Source of the DNA: Enoplolaimus lenunculus | Lineage: Eukaryota > Nematoda > Enoplea > Enoplida > Thoracostomopsidae | Assembly (NCBI GenBank): GCA_030248215.1 | Contig: JASANG010002574.1 | Span: forward strand, 124,001 to 188,000 | Length of the DNA: 64,000 nucleotides | Direction: 5' to 3' | Shown: in pieces, positions 1-11,002 of the stretch | Layout: each line of letters starts with the position of its first letter | How positions within the stretch are numbered: the stretch's first letter is position 1 | Notes under the pieces: generated by a model | What the model was told of the DNA's origin: nothing | The model's input: the letters and a program-made list of their open reading frames with translations, nothing else | The model's database searches: none | Position numbers and translations under genes: made by a program

Positions 1-54
1 ATTGCGAGTTTAAATTGACTTGCAATTTACAGTGAACTATCTTTCCTTACCTTT

Positions 55-337
55 ACACTGTATTAAATTCTAATGAGTTGATTTTAAATCAGAATGAGTT
101 GAATCCACTGAGAAGTCTGAGCCCTGAATTAGGTCCTTCACAACTCAGGATTGTGAATTGATTGAACTCATTCTGAGTTAATTAATCAATTCGTTAGGAC
201 TATCAGAACTCACAATTCTGAGTTGATTCAACTCATAAGCAACTCACCCGGAGTCAAATCAACTCAGTGTGAGTTAAAGTTTACTGTTATTTACTCAGAA
301 ATAACTAACTTTTCGTCTTAACTAACTCATTGCAAGT
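55..337. repeat. AACTCA-rich palindromic MITE, copy 1
   Basis: Family with ends CACTGTAAATTTCARTGAGT and its complement, and a body of repeated GAGTTGA/AACTCA motifs. This copy ends ACTCATTGCAAGTTACAGTG. Confidence 0.7.
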
Positions 338-710
338 TACAGTGAATAGATTTTTATAAATTTTGTATTCAACTTTTCATGAAGCAATCCCAATTCAACA
401 AAAAAATCGGCTCATAATCTGATTAGCCAATAGTGGATGATCACTCGTGGACAAGAGTGTGCAATTGTCGGATTTTTACATGGAACAAAATGTACTACCG
501 GGGTTGCGTTATTTGATGTCACCCTGATTTAGGATGGAGTTCGATGTTAAATGTTGTAATACGCCTATGGAATTTTAAGAATGTAAACGGAGTTGTTTTT
601 GGTGATTGGCTTGTTACGTATTTCCTTCATCTGCGCAAATTTCACCGCCCCCCCAAATAAGGGGGATTGGCCAAAAACACAACGTACGCTGGATGCATTG
701 TTTGTACTCA

Positions 711-903
711 CACTGTAAATTTCAATGAGTTGATTAATCAATTCAGCTAGCGAGTTGGTTATTTCTGAATTAATATCAGTAAACATTAATTCATTGTATA
801 ACCTGGAGTTGATTCTCACTTTGAGTTGAGTTGACTCTGGGTGAGTTGGTTATTTGATTCAACTCATTCTGAGTTAAAATTAACTCACTGAAATTTACGT
901 TGC
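711..903. repeat. AACTCA-rich palindromic MITE, copy 2
   Basis: Begins CACTGTAAATTTCAATGAGT and ends CTCACTGAAATTTACG, an inverted pair. Confidence 0.7.
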
Positions 904-1490
904 AAAAGGTACCCAGTTGCACATTCTTGTGTAAATGATCATCCAGTCATGGTTTAACTTATCATGCGTATAGCTATTTCAGCCAAAAAGTTTTAAACTT
1001 TTCCGTTTTGCATATCTCCGTCGGCATAGCTTTGGCTCCGGCTTAAGGTTAGGCATTACGTTTCTGAAAAGACCTATCTAAAAGCCTATACCTAAGCCTA
1101 AACCATTACCTAATGTTTTATTTAAAAGCCTTAGCCTCAGTCTAACCATGAGCTTTATTCTCAAATGCGGGGGTCAGAGACTACAAGAACCAAACTTTTT
1201 GTTCAAGGCGAGTTGAAGCCCACTTGCACTTTCCATTAAGGCTTGTTTCTATAGGCACTGACGTGCCACTATGACACTTGAAACTTTATGGTTCAACGCT
1301 GGCTTTCAGAATTTTTTACATTTTTAAATGTGATGCAACTTGCTTAAGTAGAAATTAAGAAATATTAACTTTGTTGAATAAGTTTTTCTTGGCTTGAGCC
1401 GCCTTAAATTTTGAGCAAAGCAAAGATGCATAACAATATATAACAGCGTCCGAATTTCTAGCGATTTACAGGATAAATATTTGAGCTTCT

Positions 1491-1690
1491 ACACTGCAAA
1501 AAATGGTGAGTCAAATTGACTCTCTCCGAAATACGCTTTTCCGGATTACACAAGCTGAGTCAAAATTCGACTCCGCCAGAGTCAAATTCGACTCAATGAA
1601 CTGGCAGAGGCGAATTTTGACTCAGATTGTGTAGTCCGGAAGAGCCTATTTCGGAAAGAGTACAATTTGACTCACCATTTTTTGTAGTGT
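1491..1690. repeat. GAGTCAAA-type palindromic MITE, copy 1
   Basis: Ends ACACTGCAAAAAATGGTGAG and complement; body repeats the 16-bp palindrome-like GAGTCAAATTCGACTC. Further copies at 4811-4917 (one half), 8968-9180 and 60772-60987. Confidence 0.75.
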
Positions 1691-2064
1691 AACCAACAAT
1701 TACAATTTGACATTGTAGTACAATTTTAAGCACAGGGCCATTGAAGATAGGATTATATCACTTCACTCCTCCGGAAAAAATTAAAATTTGTAAATGTAAT
1801 ATTTTTGCTAAATTTTTTGCTTGTTTATGTCGCATTAAAACGTTAGTTAATGTACTGGCAAAATACAAAGATGGTTTATAATATTCAGAGCAAATAAAGC
1901 TTTAAAAAACTATTCGTTAGTATTTTTAAAGTGTGACAGCATACAGCGTAAATTTGGGTTCATTTGTTTTAAATTTTGTTTGACATTTTTGAAATTTAAA
2001 CGACAAAATTACCGCAGTTTCAGGTAAACCTAAGAAATGTTTTGATTAACTATTAGCTGGGTAC

Positions 2065-2390
2065 AACCAGGCGTCTGCCTCCGGCTCCGGCTCCGTTAGT
2101 ATATTTGCCGGAAGTTCCAGGTAGTAATTTTATAGTGGGCAAAATTTCTCTGTTTAGCGCGTTTCGTTTTACTTATGTCACCATTTTCAGAAAAGAATTT
2201 CCGAAATTTGGCAGAAAAATTAGCGTAAAATCAAACAGCTTAACAACATATTGCAGATATTTGCTAAAATTAACTAATTGACCATCATTTTTACTACGCA
2301 ATTTCGCCTCACCTCCTGCTCCGGCTCCGGCAAGTTTCGTTGATTTCCGGCTCCGGCTCCGGTATTTTTCCTCTCCGATGCCACCCCGCT
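2065..2390. repeat. CCGGCTCCGG-rich element
   Basis: Ends carry inverted clusters of CTCCGGCTCCGG; the sequence between is AT-rich. Resembles the ends of the hAT-like element at 11003-12320 (GGAGCCGGAG). The minus-strand frame across it is a shadow. Confidence 0.45.
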
Positions 2391-2566
2391 GATTAGGAAC
2401 CGTGTCAAAAACATACAACTATTTTTACATTTTTTCACGTTTCAAAGGGCATCTTTCAAAACGTGTTTTGACAAAGTATAGAGAAACTCTAAAATTAATG
2501 GTAAGTTCCAGCTGAACTGACAATAAGTAAATGCTGTTACTTTAACGTTTTTCAAACCACGAAAAC

Positions 2567-2839
2567 AATGTAAATTTCAGTGAGTTAATTTTAACTCAGA
2601 ATGAGTTGAATCACGCAGTCTGAGTTTGGACTATAAGAACTCAAAATTTTGAGTTAATTCAACTTACTCTGAGTTAATTAATCAACTCACCTAGAGTCAA
2701 CTCAACTCAGAGTGATAACCAACTCAACTCAGAGTGATAATCAACTCAACTCAGAGTGAGTTAAAGTTTACGCTTATTAACTCAAAAACAACCAACTCGC
2801 TAGTTGAATTGATTAATCAACTCATTGGAATTAACAATG
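2567..2839. repeat. AACTCA-rich palindromic MITE, copy 3
   Basis: Begins AATGTAAATTTCAGTGAGTT; ends AACTCATTGGAATTAACA. Internal AACTCAGAGTGATAACC repeat is duplicated. Confidence 0.75.
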
Positions 2840-3380
2840 AATCGTTTTGTATTTATTGACACGATTCGTTATTGACTTTGTCCAAATGTTCAATTTGTGC
2901 TGTCTCACGATCCATTTTAGTTTAAACGCCTAAGTCTAAGCCTAAGCCTAGACGCCTAAGCAAAAAATGTATAGCATAAAAGCTTACTTAAGTTTACTCT
3001 AATGCAGTCCCGCAGTAAAACGTACGGTCCATGATCCTTCAGTGGCGCCACCTGGGGCTTTAAAATTAGGGAGCGGATATTTGAACTTGTATCCTCTGGA
3101 GTATACACATATAACCACAGCCCTTACACATGAGCCGTTTTTGCGTCATCCAATCATACGATAGACCACGTTGTATATAACAGTGAAAAACGTTCGCTAG
3201 CATAGCAAGCGAGAAGACAAACGTAATTTCACAACTAAATATTAACGCAAAATTTTGGTTTGGTTCCACGTGGACCATGGCCTGTGGGAGCCCTATATTT
3301 AATTTGACTCACGTTAACGGGCGTCTAGGTTTCTGGCGGTTCTATAAAAGAGTAGGCTTACATTCGAGATTACATTTTTT

Positions 3381-3440
3381 GCTTAGGCTTAGGCTTAGTC
3401 TTAAGAACCCATTTTTGCAACGCTTAGGCTTAGGCTTAGG
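3381..3440 (+). repeat. Interstitial TTAGGC telomere-type repeats
   Basis: Two blocks of GCTTAGGCTTAGGCTTAG separated by 23 bp. TTAGGC is the nematode telomere unit; further degenerate blocks at 1070-1140, 2929-2960, 13505-13590 and 32340-32405. Confidence 0.8.
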
Positions 3441-4213
3441 AATACGGTTAATCTACTGTTGCGCCCGTCAAAGTAACATTGGCCGATGCTTCCACCTGCG
3501 AAATTTATCGTGCAAAATTATCTTACAATTAACCAATGTTTAAATGACTTTTTTCTGCTGGAGGCGCAACCAACTTTCGTATTTCGGTAAATACTACGAG
3601 ATGACAAATTGATCACTATTATACACAACTCAGCAGGTGAAAAATTACAAACAAATGATGATATTTGAAAACATAACAGTTAAAAATTCAAAATTTAATT
3701 TAACAACAAAGTATATTCAGCGTTGTGCTGAAATTTTTCAAATTTATTAACCAATGCCATAAAGTTGTCGAAATTTGAACGCTAAGCTGCGCAACTTTTG
3801 TTTAAAAATTATACACCAATGATTTGTTTGACTTCGGCCAACGATTGTAGTTATAGTAAACTTGAAAAAGATTTCGTTAACAGCAAACACAGAGGCGTAA
3901 AAACGCAAATATGTCCCACTGAAATTTTTGACTCGAAAAATCATTTTTTCTCTCGGTCGATTTGAACCAAAGTTTCACACACCAGCTATGATCCCGTGAG
4001 CAAATGTTGTTTAAATTGATATTCCCTGTGCTGGATATTTGCGTGTCATCACGCACGTAAATCCCTTAATAATGCTTATTTAAGACAAATTTGTATTATT
4101 ATTATTATTTTTTTCGAAAATATATCATTGACCTTTCCACTATAAAATATCAATGAGCATATTGTTACACAAAATGCAAAAATTATGGCTAATAATTGCG
4201 TATATATTGGTTC

Positions 4214-4643
4214 GGGCACATAGCCAAGGGAGGGCCAGGGGGTCTAAGCCCCCTGGAAAAAATTGTGCCCCCCGCCCTACACTGTATATTCCAATGAGTG
4301 GAGTAATAAATTCAGCTATCGTGTTGGATATTTTCGAATTAATATCAGTAAACAATAAACATTAACTCACTCTGAGTTGAGTTGATTCTCAATCTGAGTT
4401 GAGTTGACTCTGGATGGGTTGGTTAATTAACTGAGAATGAATTGAATCACCTCAAAATTCTGAGTTCTGATAGTCGTCGTAACCCAGACTGAGTGATTCA
4501 AATCATTGTGAGTTAAAATCAATTCACTGAAATTTAGAGTGTAGAAAGTTTTCAACATTGCTTGTAACTGATTGAAAACCCTTGAATGCCCCTCCTGAAA
4601 AAAATTTAGCCTCCCCCCAGGAAGGTGAGTTGGCTACGGGCCT
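4214..4643. repeat. GTAGCCA-ended MITE split by an AACTCA MITE
   Basis: Outer ends GCACATAGCCAAGGGAGG and GAGTTGGCTACGGGCC are inverted partners. Between them (4280-4542) sits a complete AACTCA-family MITE (CACTGTA...TAGAGTG). An uninterrupted relative of the outer element lies at 6797-6954, so the order of insertion is clear: the AACTCA element came later. Confidence 0.65.
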
Positions 4644-5072
4644 GTATCAGTCTCTAAAGCATGTTAACTTCTAAAACGCAACATCTCACCAACCAATCAG
4701 TTTGCTACAAAAATGCGTGGTGAGATACAGGTGTTTTCAATAAATTTCAACTGCTATTTTTGGACAATCCTGGCTGTGAATTAATATATACAATAAATTT
4801 TAATATATATCAGTGTGTCGAATTTGACTCTGATGGAGTCAAATTTTGACACAGTTTGGTAGTCCGGAAAACCTTATTTCGGAGACAGTCAATTTGACTC
4901 GCCATTTTTTGCAGTATATAAGAAAATATAATTAGCATTTTCCACCTCCAGGCTGCATTGTGACAATTAACTGTAATCACTGAAAAATAGTAAGTATATG
5001 CTAAAAATGTACTTAACCGTAGCAAAGTTTATAGAAACATTAACAAACAATCATTAACAATAAACAATTAAT

Positions 5073-7897
5073 ATGGATATGTTAACAATAAACGAAATTC
5101 GAACAGTTAGCAAAAGTTTCAATCTAACAACATTAATATTGTCAAAATTAGTCAAAGGTGCAATGACCCTGGCAGGATCTCGAAATTTGCCAGCGAATCG
5201 ACAAATATTACAATCTGTCGATGGCCCAAGCTTAAATTTAACCTCTTCAAACAGTCCTGACTCTCCTACAATTGACGGCCGAGAAGAATTGCTAAACGTT
5301 GCCTACTTTACTCACGTACTGCTCATTCCTACAGTGTGTGCAGTCGGTGTTGCGTGCAATTTGTCCAACATAATTGTACTATTTTCACGTTACGCACAAA
5401 ATCGACTTGCAGCTTGCAATTATTTGCGTGCAATTACGCTTGCCGATACGGCATGGCTGTGTACAGGATTTTATATGGCAATATTTTGGACTGATCTACT
5501 CAAACGGCCAAAATTCGCTCAAATTTATCTGTCGTTGTTTGGCTTTGTGGCCAGTTTTGGCGAAATTGCGTTCAAGAGTTCTGTTTGGTAGGCAAAATGT
5601 TTGACCAGATGATAGTCAAATGCGTATAGCACCGATCATCAGTTAAGAGTGATAAGTTTTCAAACTAACGAACCTCTACAATTGCAGATCTCAAAATTGG
5701 TACTAAAGTAAGGCAAATCAAACGCGAGCAATGTGCTCAATTTCCAATCTCACATTGCGCATGTTCCACAGGTTACAGGATCTATCACCAACTGGTGACA
5801 GGTGGTTGGTGATAGGTGCTACACACATTTGATAAAACTGGCTAAGTTTGTAGGCTAAGTTTTTAGGCTAAGTTTTTAGGCTAAGTTTGTAGGCTAAGTT
5901 TTTAGGCTAAGTTTTTAGGCTAAGTTTTTAGGCTAAGTTTTTAGGCTAAGTTTTTAGGCTAAGTTTTTAGGCTAAGTTTTTAGGCTACGTTTTTAGGCTA
6001 AGTTTTTAGGCTAAGTTTTTAGGCTACGTTTTTAGGCTAAGTTTTTAGGTTAAGTGTGTAGACTAAGTTTTTAGGCTACGTTTTTAGGCTAAGTTTTTAG
6101 GCTAAGTTTTTAGGCTAAGTTTTTAGGAGACTTAAATTTTTTCATATTCCACTAAACGCTAGCCATGGTTGCAATCCAAGATCTTTTAGTTCGCTCGGAT
6201 TGAAATTGCACACTTGAAGCATCGTTACAGCGTGAACGTAAATCTCTAAGTCCTCGCTGACCTTGCTGTAATTATTACATAATAGTTGTAGCACGGGTTT
6301 GCGTTTTTCCGAGATATGAACGCACGCTATTGCGATGTGTCAAGTTGGCGGCACGAACCGAGCAAAGAGAAGTGAGTGCGTGCGACACAAGCGCAACGCT
6401 GTCGTGCTGTACACGCGACTCAACAACTCGCGCAGCGCACTCGTGGAGAACTCGTGCTCAATTGATGCGAGAAATGGTTTAAGCTCAAAAGTTCGCATAG
6501 TTAATGATTGAATTAAAATTAGCTTTTCAATTTTAGTCCTTATAATCGGTCGAGATTAAATGCCGAAATAAAATACTGTAACCATGGCCATGAATAAACA
6601 ACTAAGTCAATAATTAGGCTTGAGTAAATGCTTTTTATTTATTTTAATGCCCTCCGGCGCCGTCCGTCACCGGTCCGTCACCTGTCCAAGTCCGACGCCG
6701 TCCGTCACCGTGTGTCCCGGTGCGGTATCGTATGCCATAGTTAGGTACGATACCGCATGGTGACAGATGGTAACGAACGGTGACGAACCGCACCGTACAC
6801 GGGCCCGTAGCCAAGGGGGCCCGTAGGGCTAAAGTCCCCCTGGAAAAGTTTTGCACCCCCCCGTAGAAAATTTTCAACTTTGCTTGTATGTCATTCCTTG
6901 AATGTCCCTCGTGAAAAATATTTAGCTCCACAAGGTGAGCTGGCTACAGGCCTCATCGTACAATCTATAACCGCACGTTTGGCTTTAAAGTTTGAACCTT
7001 TACTCACCTTTTATAGGTTTCTTGTAATGTTCAACTTGGAGCGTTTCTTTAGCATTTGTCTCCCGATGCGTTCATACAAACATTGGTTCGAGTTTTACTG
7101 GGGTCGCATTATCGCAACAATACTTGTCAGTTGTTCGCTGTTAAGCTGTGAGCAACAAATCATACATCGAACATATTTCGAAGATCCGTTCAAACCGTAC
7201 CGTACACCGTTCAACGGAACGACAGGACGTCGGATAGAATTTGCAATTTTCTACATCGATTTGCTGCTATTTTACATCATTCCGCTCGCGCTTCTGCCGC
7301 TATTAAACGTTAAATTGTTTCTCACACTGCGACAATTGCTACAATTTGACGCGTGTATGTCAGAAGAATACAAACAACACACAAAATCAACTGCAAATCG
7401 GTTGTTATTCGCTGCGCTGATACCGTTCACTGCATGCATGATTACGCAAACGTCACAACGGCTGATTTCAATATTTGTCCCAATTGGCAACGAATCGAAA
7501 GCGTTAATTAATTATTTACTCGTTTGTGCAGTGGTTTTATACTTGCAAGCTGCGAGCAATTTTCCGCTATTTTGTTTGCTAAGCAAAAATTATCGTAATC
7601 TTTTCGGCGCAAGACTGAGCGAATTAGCGCAAGCGTGCTGTTCGGTACGTGCCGGTGACAAACACGACGGTGCTGCTCAAGAAAAACAGCGATTGACAAC
7701 TTGGAGTCATAGCTATCGAGTTGTAAAGTTTCTGAACACAAATGAATCTGACAATGATACAAATCGTGTTGGAGTTAGAACGTATCGGACTATTTCAAAC
7801 AGGCACAACGCGGCATCTGAACAACATCAGTCGCGTCTTTTGCACGAATTGGTTGAAGATGTTAGCGATGATAGTTTAACGAATAATAATAATAATA

Positions 7898-7939
<42 letters not shown>

Positions 7940-7948
7940 GTAATAATA

Positions 7949-8028
<80 letters not shown>

Positions 8029-8031
8029 TAA
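5073..8031 (+). CDS. Class A (rhodopsin-like) G-protein-coupled receptor, peptide-receptor type, two exons
   Basis: Exons 5073-5587 and 7017-8031 join in phase (TG|G, Trp) to give about 509 aa. An in-frame TAA lies upstream of the ATG. A 70-residue outer N-terminus with NLT glycosylation sites is followed by seven hydrophobic segments: TM1 around LLIPTVCAVGVACNLSNIIV, TM2 NYLRAITLADTAWLCTGFYM, TM3 split by the intron and ending in LERFFSICLP (position of the DRY box), TM4 IIATILVSCSLL, TM5 FYIDLLLFYIIPLALLPLLN, TM6 LLFAALIPFTACMI and TM7 NYLLVCAVVLYLQAASNFPL (NPxxY replaced by NFPLF). TM1 GN is CN; Asp in TM2 (LAD) is kept. The usual Cys at the top of TM3 is absent, so the standard disulfide may be missing. 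The shape suggests a neuropeptide receptor of the FMRFamide-receptor kind, but the ligand is unknown. The C-tail ends in poly-Asn. Confidence 0.85.
5619..5830. repeat. MITE family with ATGCGTATAGCACC ends, copy 1 (receptor intron)
   Basis: Inverted ends built on TAGCACCTATCATCA and its complement; the same 200-bp body recurs at 58898-59090, and a fragment at about 60476. Non-coding. Confidence 0.7.
5840..6127 (+). repeat. 13-bp tandem array (GGCTAAGTTTTTA)n in the receptor intron
   Basis: About 22 head-to-tail copies, nearly identical, with a few changes (GGCTACG, TTTGT). Each junction makes TTAGGCTAA, which contains the hexamer TTAGGC. Lies wholly within intron 1 of the receptor. Confidence 0.95.
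6797..6954. repeat. GTAGCCA-ended MITE, uninterrupted copy
   Basis: Starts GGGCCCGTAGCCAAGGGGG and ends GAGCTGGCTACAGGCC; shares the middle (TTTTCAAC, TTGAATG, CTCGTGAAAAA) with 4214-4643. Located in the receptor intron. Confidence 0.65.
7881..8030 (+). repeat. (AAT)n microsatellite coding a poly-Asn receptor tail
   Basis: About 50 near-perfect AAT triplets with a few GGT interruptions, in frame with the receptor, giving runs of up to 15 Asn broken by single Gly; the TAA stop follows directly. Length should vary between individuals. Confidence 0.9.
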
Positions 8032-8364
8032 AATTCTGAAGAGTGCGATCAATAGCTTCGAAAAATGAAGCAACGAATATAGGAATTGTGTCAAAACCAA
8101 ATGCTATTTTAAAACAATTTTAGCGGTTGAAACATAGTCTTCAAAAAGGCATGTTTGATAGTTAAAAAAAGTCTAAAAATGTATAGCCTCTCCGGAAAAC
8201 GATCTGGCCCTGTTCCATACACGGGCCAAAACCTCAGAAGACGAGTGGTTTGTAAGTAACTTGAAATGTGATGTCGAAATGATTGTGAGATGAAAGCGAT
8301 TAATTTTAAAGATTTTTTGACGTTGGATTAACGTTATTCATATGCTGGGAGATGACAAAGTTTA

Positions 8365-8370
8365 AATAAA
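8365..8370 (+). promoter_or_regulatory. Candidate receptor polyadenylation signal
   Basis: AATAAA about 335 bp after the receptor stop codon, before the first downstream mobile element. No transcript evidence. Confidence 0.35.
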
Positions 8371-8462
8371 ACAGTTATTTTTGCCCTTTTGGTTCAAGAA
8401 TCGGTCGATGCAGGTTTGATTTGTGAAAATAGGTTTATTTTGATATTAAACAAAAGTAAATA

Positions 8463-8732
8463 TTAACCGTTTCTCACATGAATACTTTCTATTTCCCTTG
8501 AGACCTACTTTTATGCTAGGATTCGAACTCCAGTGACTGGAGTGGGAGGCGTATACCATCACCACTCAGCTATAGGAGCTTGACGCTTGAGTCGAGGGGG
8601 CTCTCACGTCTTGTGGTGATTTAGTACTATCTATACGTGTTGCAGTTGTTAAACACGGTGCGATATATATTATTTAACGTATATACACTGCGCTGAGTTG
8701 CCTATGGGCAACTCAATGTGAGAAGGGGTTAA
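8463..8732 (-). mobile_element. piggyBac-like MITE with tRNA-like core, copy 1
   Basis: Bounded by TTAA on both sides; inverted ends TTAACCGTTTCTCACAT and ATGTGAGAAGGGGTTAA. The TTAA target and C-rich ends fit the piggyBac superfamily. On the minus strand the core reads TAGCTGAGTGGTGATGG, then GAGTTCGAATCCTAG, like the A and B boxes of a tRNA gene about 50 bp apart. A second copy lies in the opposite orientation at 11229-11498. No transposase. Confidence 0.75.
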
Positions 8733-9395
8733 TATTAATTCGATGTTAATAAAAAAGGCTCAAACCGCAATGGCGCGAAATGCCTCGTAGCGTAAATCTT
8801 GTCGGATTTTCTGAAATTTCATTTCGCCTTCTCGCAATTTTTCGTAATTTTTATAGAAATTTCTAAATTAAAAAAAAATAAATATTATTTTTCTTCTATA
8901 AAAGTTAAAAATTTTGTTTTAAGTTTTATTTTCGTATGTCCAATACTGTTGAAGCATACAAATTTCTCTACACACAGCAAAAAATAGTGAGTCAAATTGA
9001 CTCTCAATAAAAAGGGCGCAACGGGACAACTCAAATAAAACCAAAACTCCCCGGCAGAGTCAACTCCCGATTCACTGAGTCGCATGTTTGACTCTGGGGG
9101 AGTCGAATTTACCCATTTTGGTGAGCCCGGGAGGGCCTATTCCGGAGAAAAACAATTTGACCCACCTTTCTTCTACCGTCCCCTCCTGCTCAAACGTCTT
9201 TCCCACATACCATCGGCATACCAGGCGAAAAGGTTGCGAGGTGCGACCCCCCAAATCTGAATTCGTTACTGCGTTAAAATTTTAATTTGAATATTAAATT
9301 TACTATCCGGTTTCAACTCGAAGTCTTTTCATTCGTTCGTTCAAGTTTCAAAAGTTTTGCCTACTTTACGGCGCAGTTCAAATGAAAACTCCAGT

Positions 9396-9724
9396 GTAAG
9401 GGTGGTGCTATACTTTTGATGACGTCCGACTGTATCCGTTACCGTGCGGTTTTACATGAATTACTCACGTACGATACGATATTGTGACGTAAGATGACGG
9501 ATGGCGACGGACGGCGTTACACGAAAACTATAGCGACACCGTTAGATTTCACAATGGAACTAGCGCAGAACCAATTTTTGTAAGTATTGGCATATTGCAG
9601 ATAATTAGCTTAGACAGCTGTTGCCTACTTGCAAAATATTTCATACAACTAAGACAGTTTACAGTGCCGTACGGTGACGCACGCCGCCGGACGTCATCAA
9701 AAGTATATTGCCATCTTTAACCAT
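9396..9724. repeat. CGTCCG-type MITE, long copy
   Basis: Ends read GTGCTATACTTTTGATGACG and CGTCATCAAAAGTATA in inverted order. GACGGACGG motifs lie within. Half copies occur near 6655-6795, 10327-10390, 17097-17165, 18983-19050 and 36222-36330. Confidence 0.65.
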
Positions 9725-10840
9725 AGCTGTGGTTTATCCCGAAATCAAAAACGCAAGCATACGAACACTAAATTTACTTTTCATACGCATATTCCACCTC
9801 CGTACCGAGTATATGGCAGTATCCGTCCAGCCAGACGTAAAGAAGTAAAATGTTTTCAATATACACCCTACAGATGGGCACCGGATATCCGAATATGAAA
9901 AATATCCAGATATGTATGCGAAATGAAATATGTAACCGGATATCCGGATATGCGCCGGATATGCGAAATGTTATTGTGTAATTTTTTTGGAATAATTTGC
10001 ATTGTATCACCACCACTAAAGTTGCTGATGCTGACGAAAAAATTCTGTATTCAAACCTCAGTCATATTAATATTGAACTAAATTTTTGATACTCTTTGTG
10101 AGTATATGGTTTTTTCAGTATATTGGTCGTAAAATTTAGAGTTGTTCGACTTTGGCCTTAAATTTATATAATTCAGTATGATATTAAAAACATTTCTTCT
10201 CTTGCATCTTGTTGGATACTGCACTATAAAATTTCCGGTGAGTTGATTTTAACTCAGAATGAGTTAAATCACTCAGTCTGAGTTAGGACTATCAAAACTC
10301 ACAATTTTGAGTTGATTCAATACTTAAAGATGGAGCAAAACGTTTGATGCCGTACGGCGCCGTCCGACACCGTACGGCACTGTACCGTAAAGCACAGGAA
10401 TTTCTACATGCCACCACATAAACAATTAAAGAATTACGAAATTCATCCAAAATCTTAAAAATTTCGATGCATCCGGCATTTTTTTTAAATCTTTGAAAGA
10501 ACGGTGAATTTATACACGTCTCAAGTGCATTGGCAGAAAATTAAAACATTTTTGAAACTTCTATACTACAACTTCCGTTATCCGTTTTCGTTTCCGTTAT
10601 TTTTACTATCCATATTGCACGGGTGTAGATTCAAGAGCAACAGCGGGTCTCAGTCCGGCTTCGCCAGAAAATAGACTTCTGGTTCCCAAAGTAGTTTCGC
10701 CTGTACGAATTGACTATTTGGGTGATAAAATTTTGGTATTTAGTTAGCGATGTACTCTTCAGCAAGCTTTTCGTATTAGAAGAGTTTCGGTTGTTTGATA
10801 TCCGAGCTTCCTCGGAAGAGGTTGAAAAAGACAGTTCGGA

Positions 10841-11002
10841 CAAAGGGACAGTTGGGACATTTGGAACAGTGGGACAGTTAGAACAGCGAGACAGTTAGGA
10901 CAGCAGGATAGTTGAGTCAGCGGGACAGTTGGGATAGCGCACAGTTGAGACAGAGGGTCAGTTGGGGGACAGTTGGGGCAGCTGGGACATCTGGACAGCG
11001 AG
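10841..11002 (+). repeat. GGGACAGTT minisatellite, left part
   Basis: Degenerate 9-10-bp units (GGGACAGTT, GGGACATTT, GGAACAGT). Continues after the hAT-like element at 12321-12440, so the element inserted into the array. Confidence 0.8.

Larger units (their letters stand above)
1..5072. other. Non-coding repeat region upstream of the receptor
   Basis: No gene recognised; short reading frames here are shadows of palindromic repeats. It holds four copies of an AACTCA-rich MITE, two GAGTCAAA MITEs, a TCCGGC-rich element at about 2065-2390, TTAGGC blocks (2929-2960, 3381-3440) and unassigned AT-rich DNA. Confidence 0.75.

Noticed and set aside
6644-6931. Gly/Arg/Thr-rich minus-strand frame
   Set aside because: Shadow of the GACGG-rich MITE half in the receptor intron.
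7876-8100. Poly-Ile frame on the minus strand
   Set aside because: Complement of the (AAT)n tail of the receptor.
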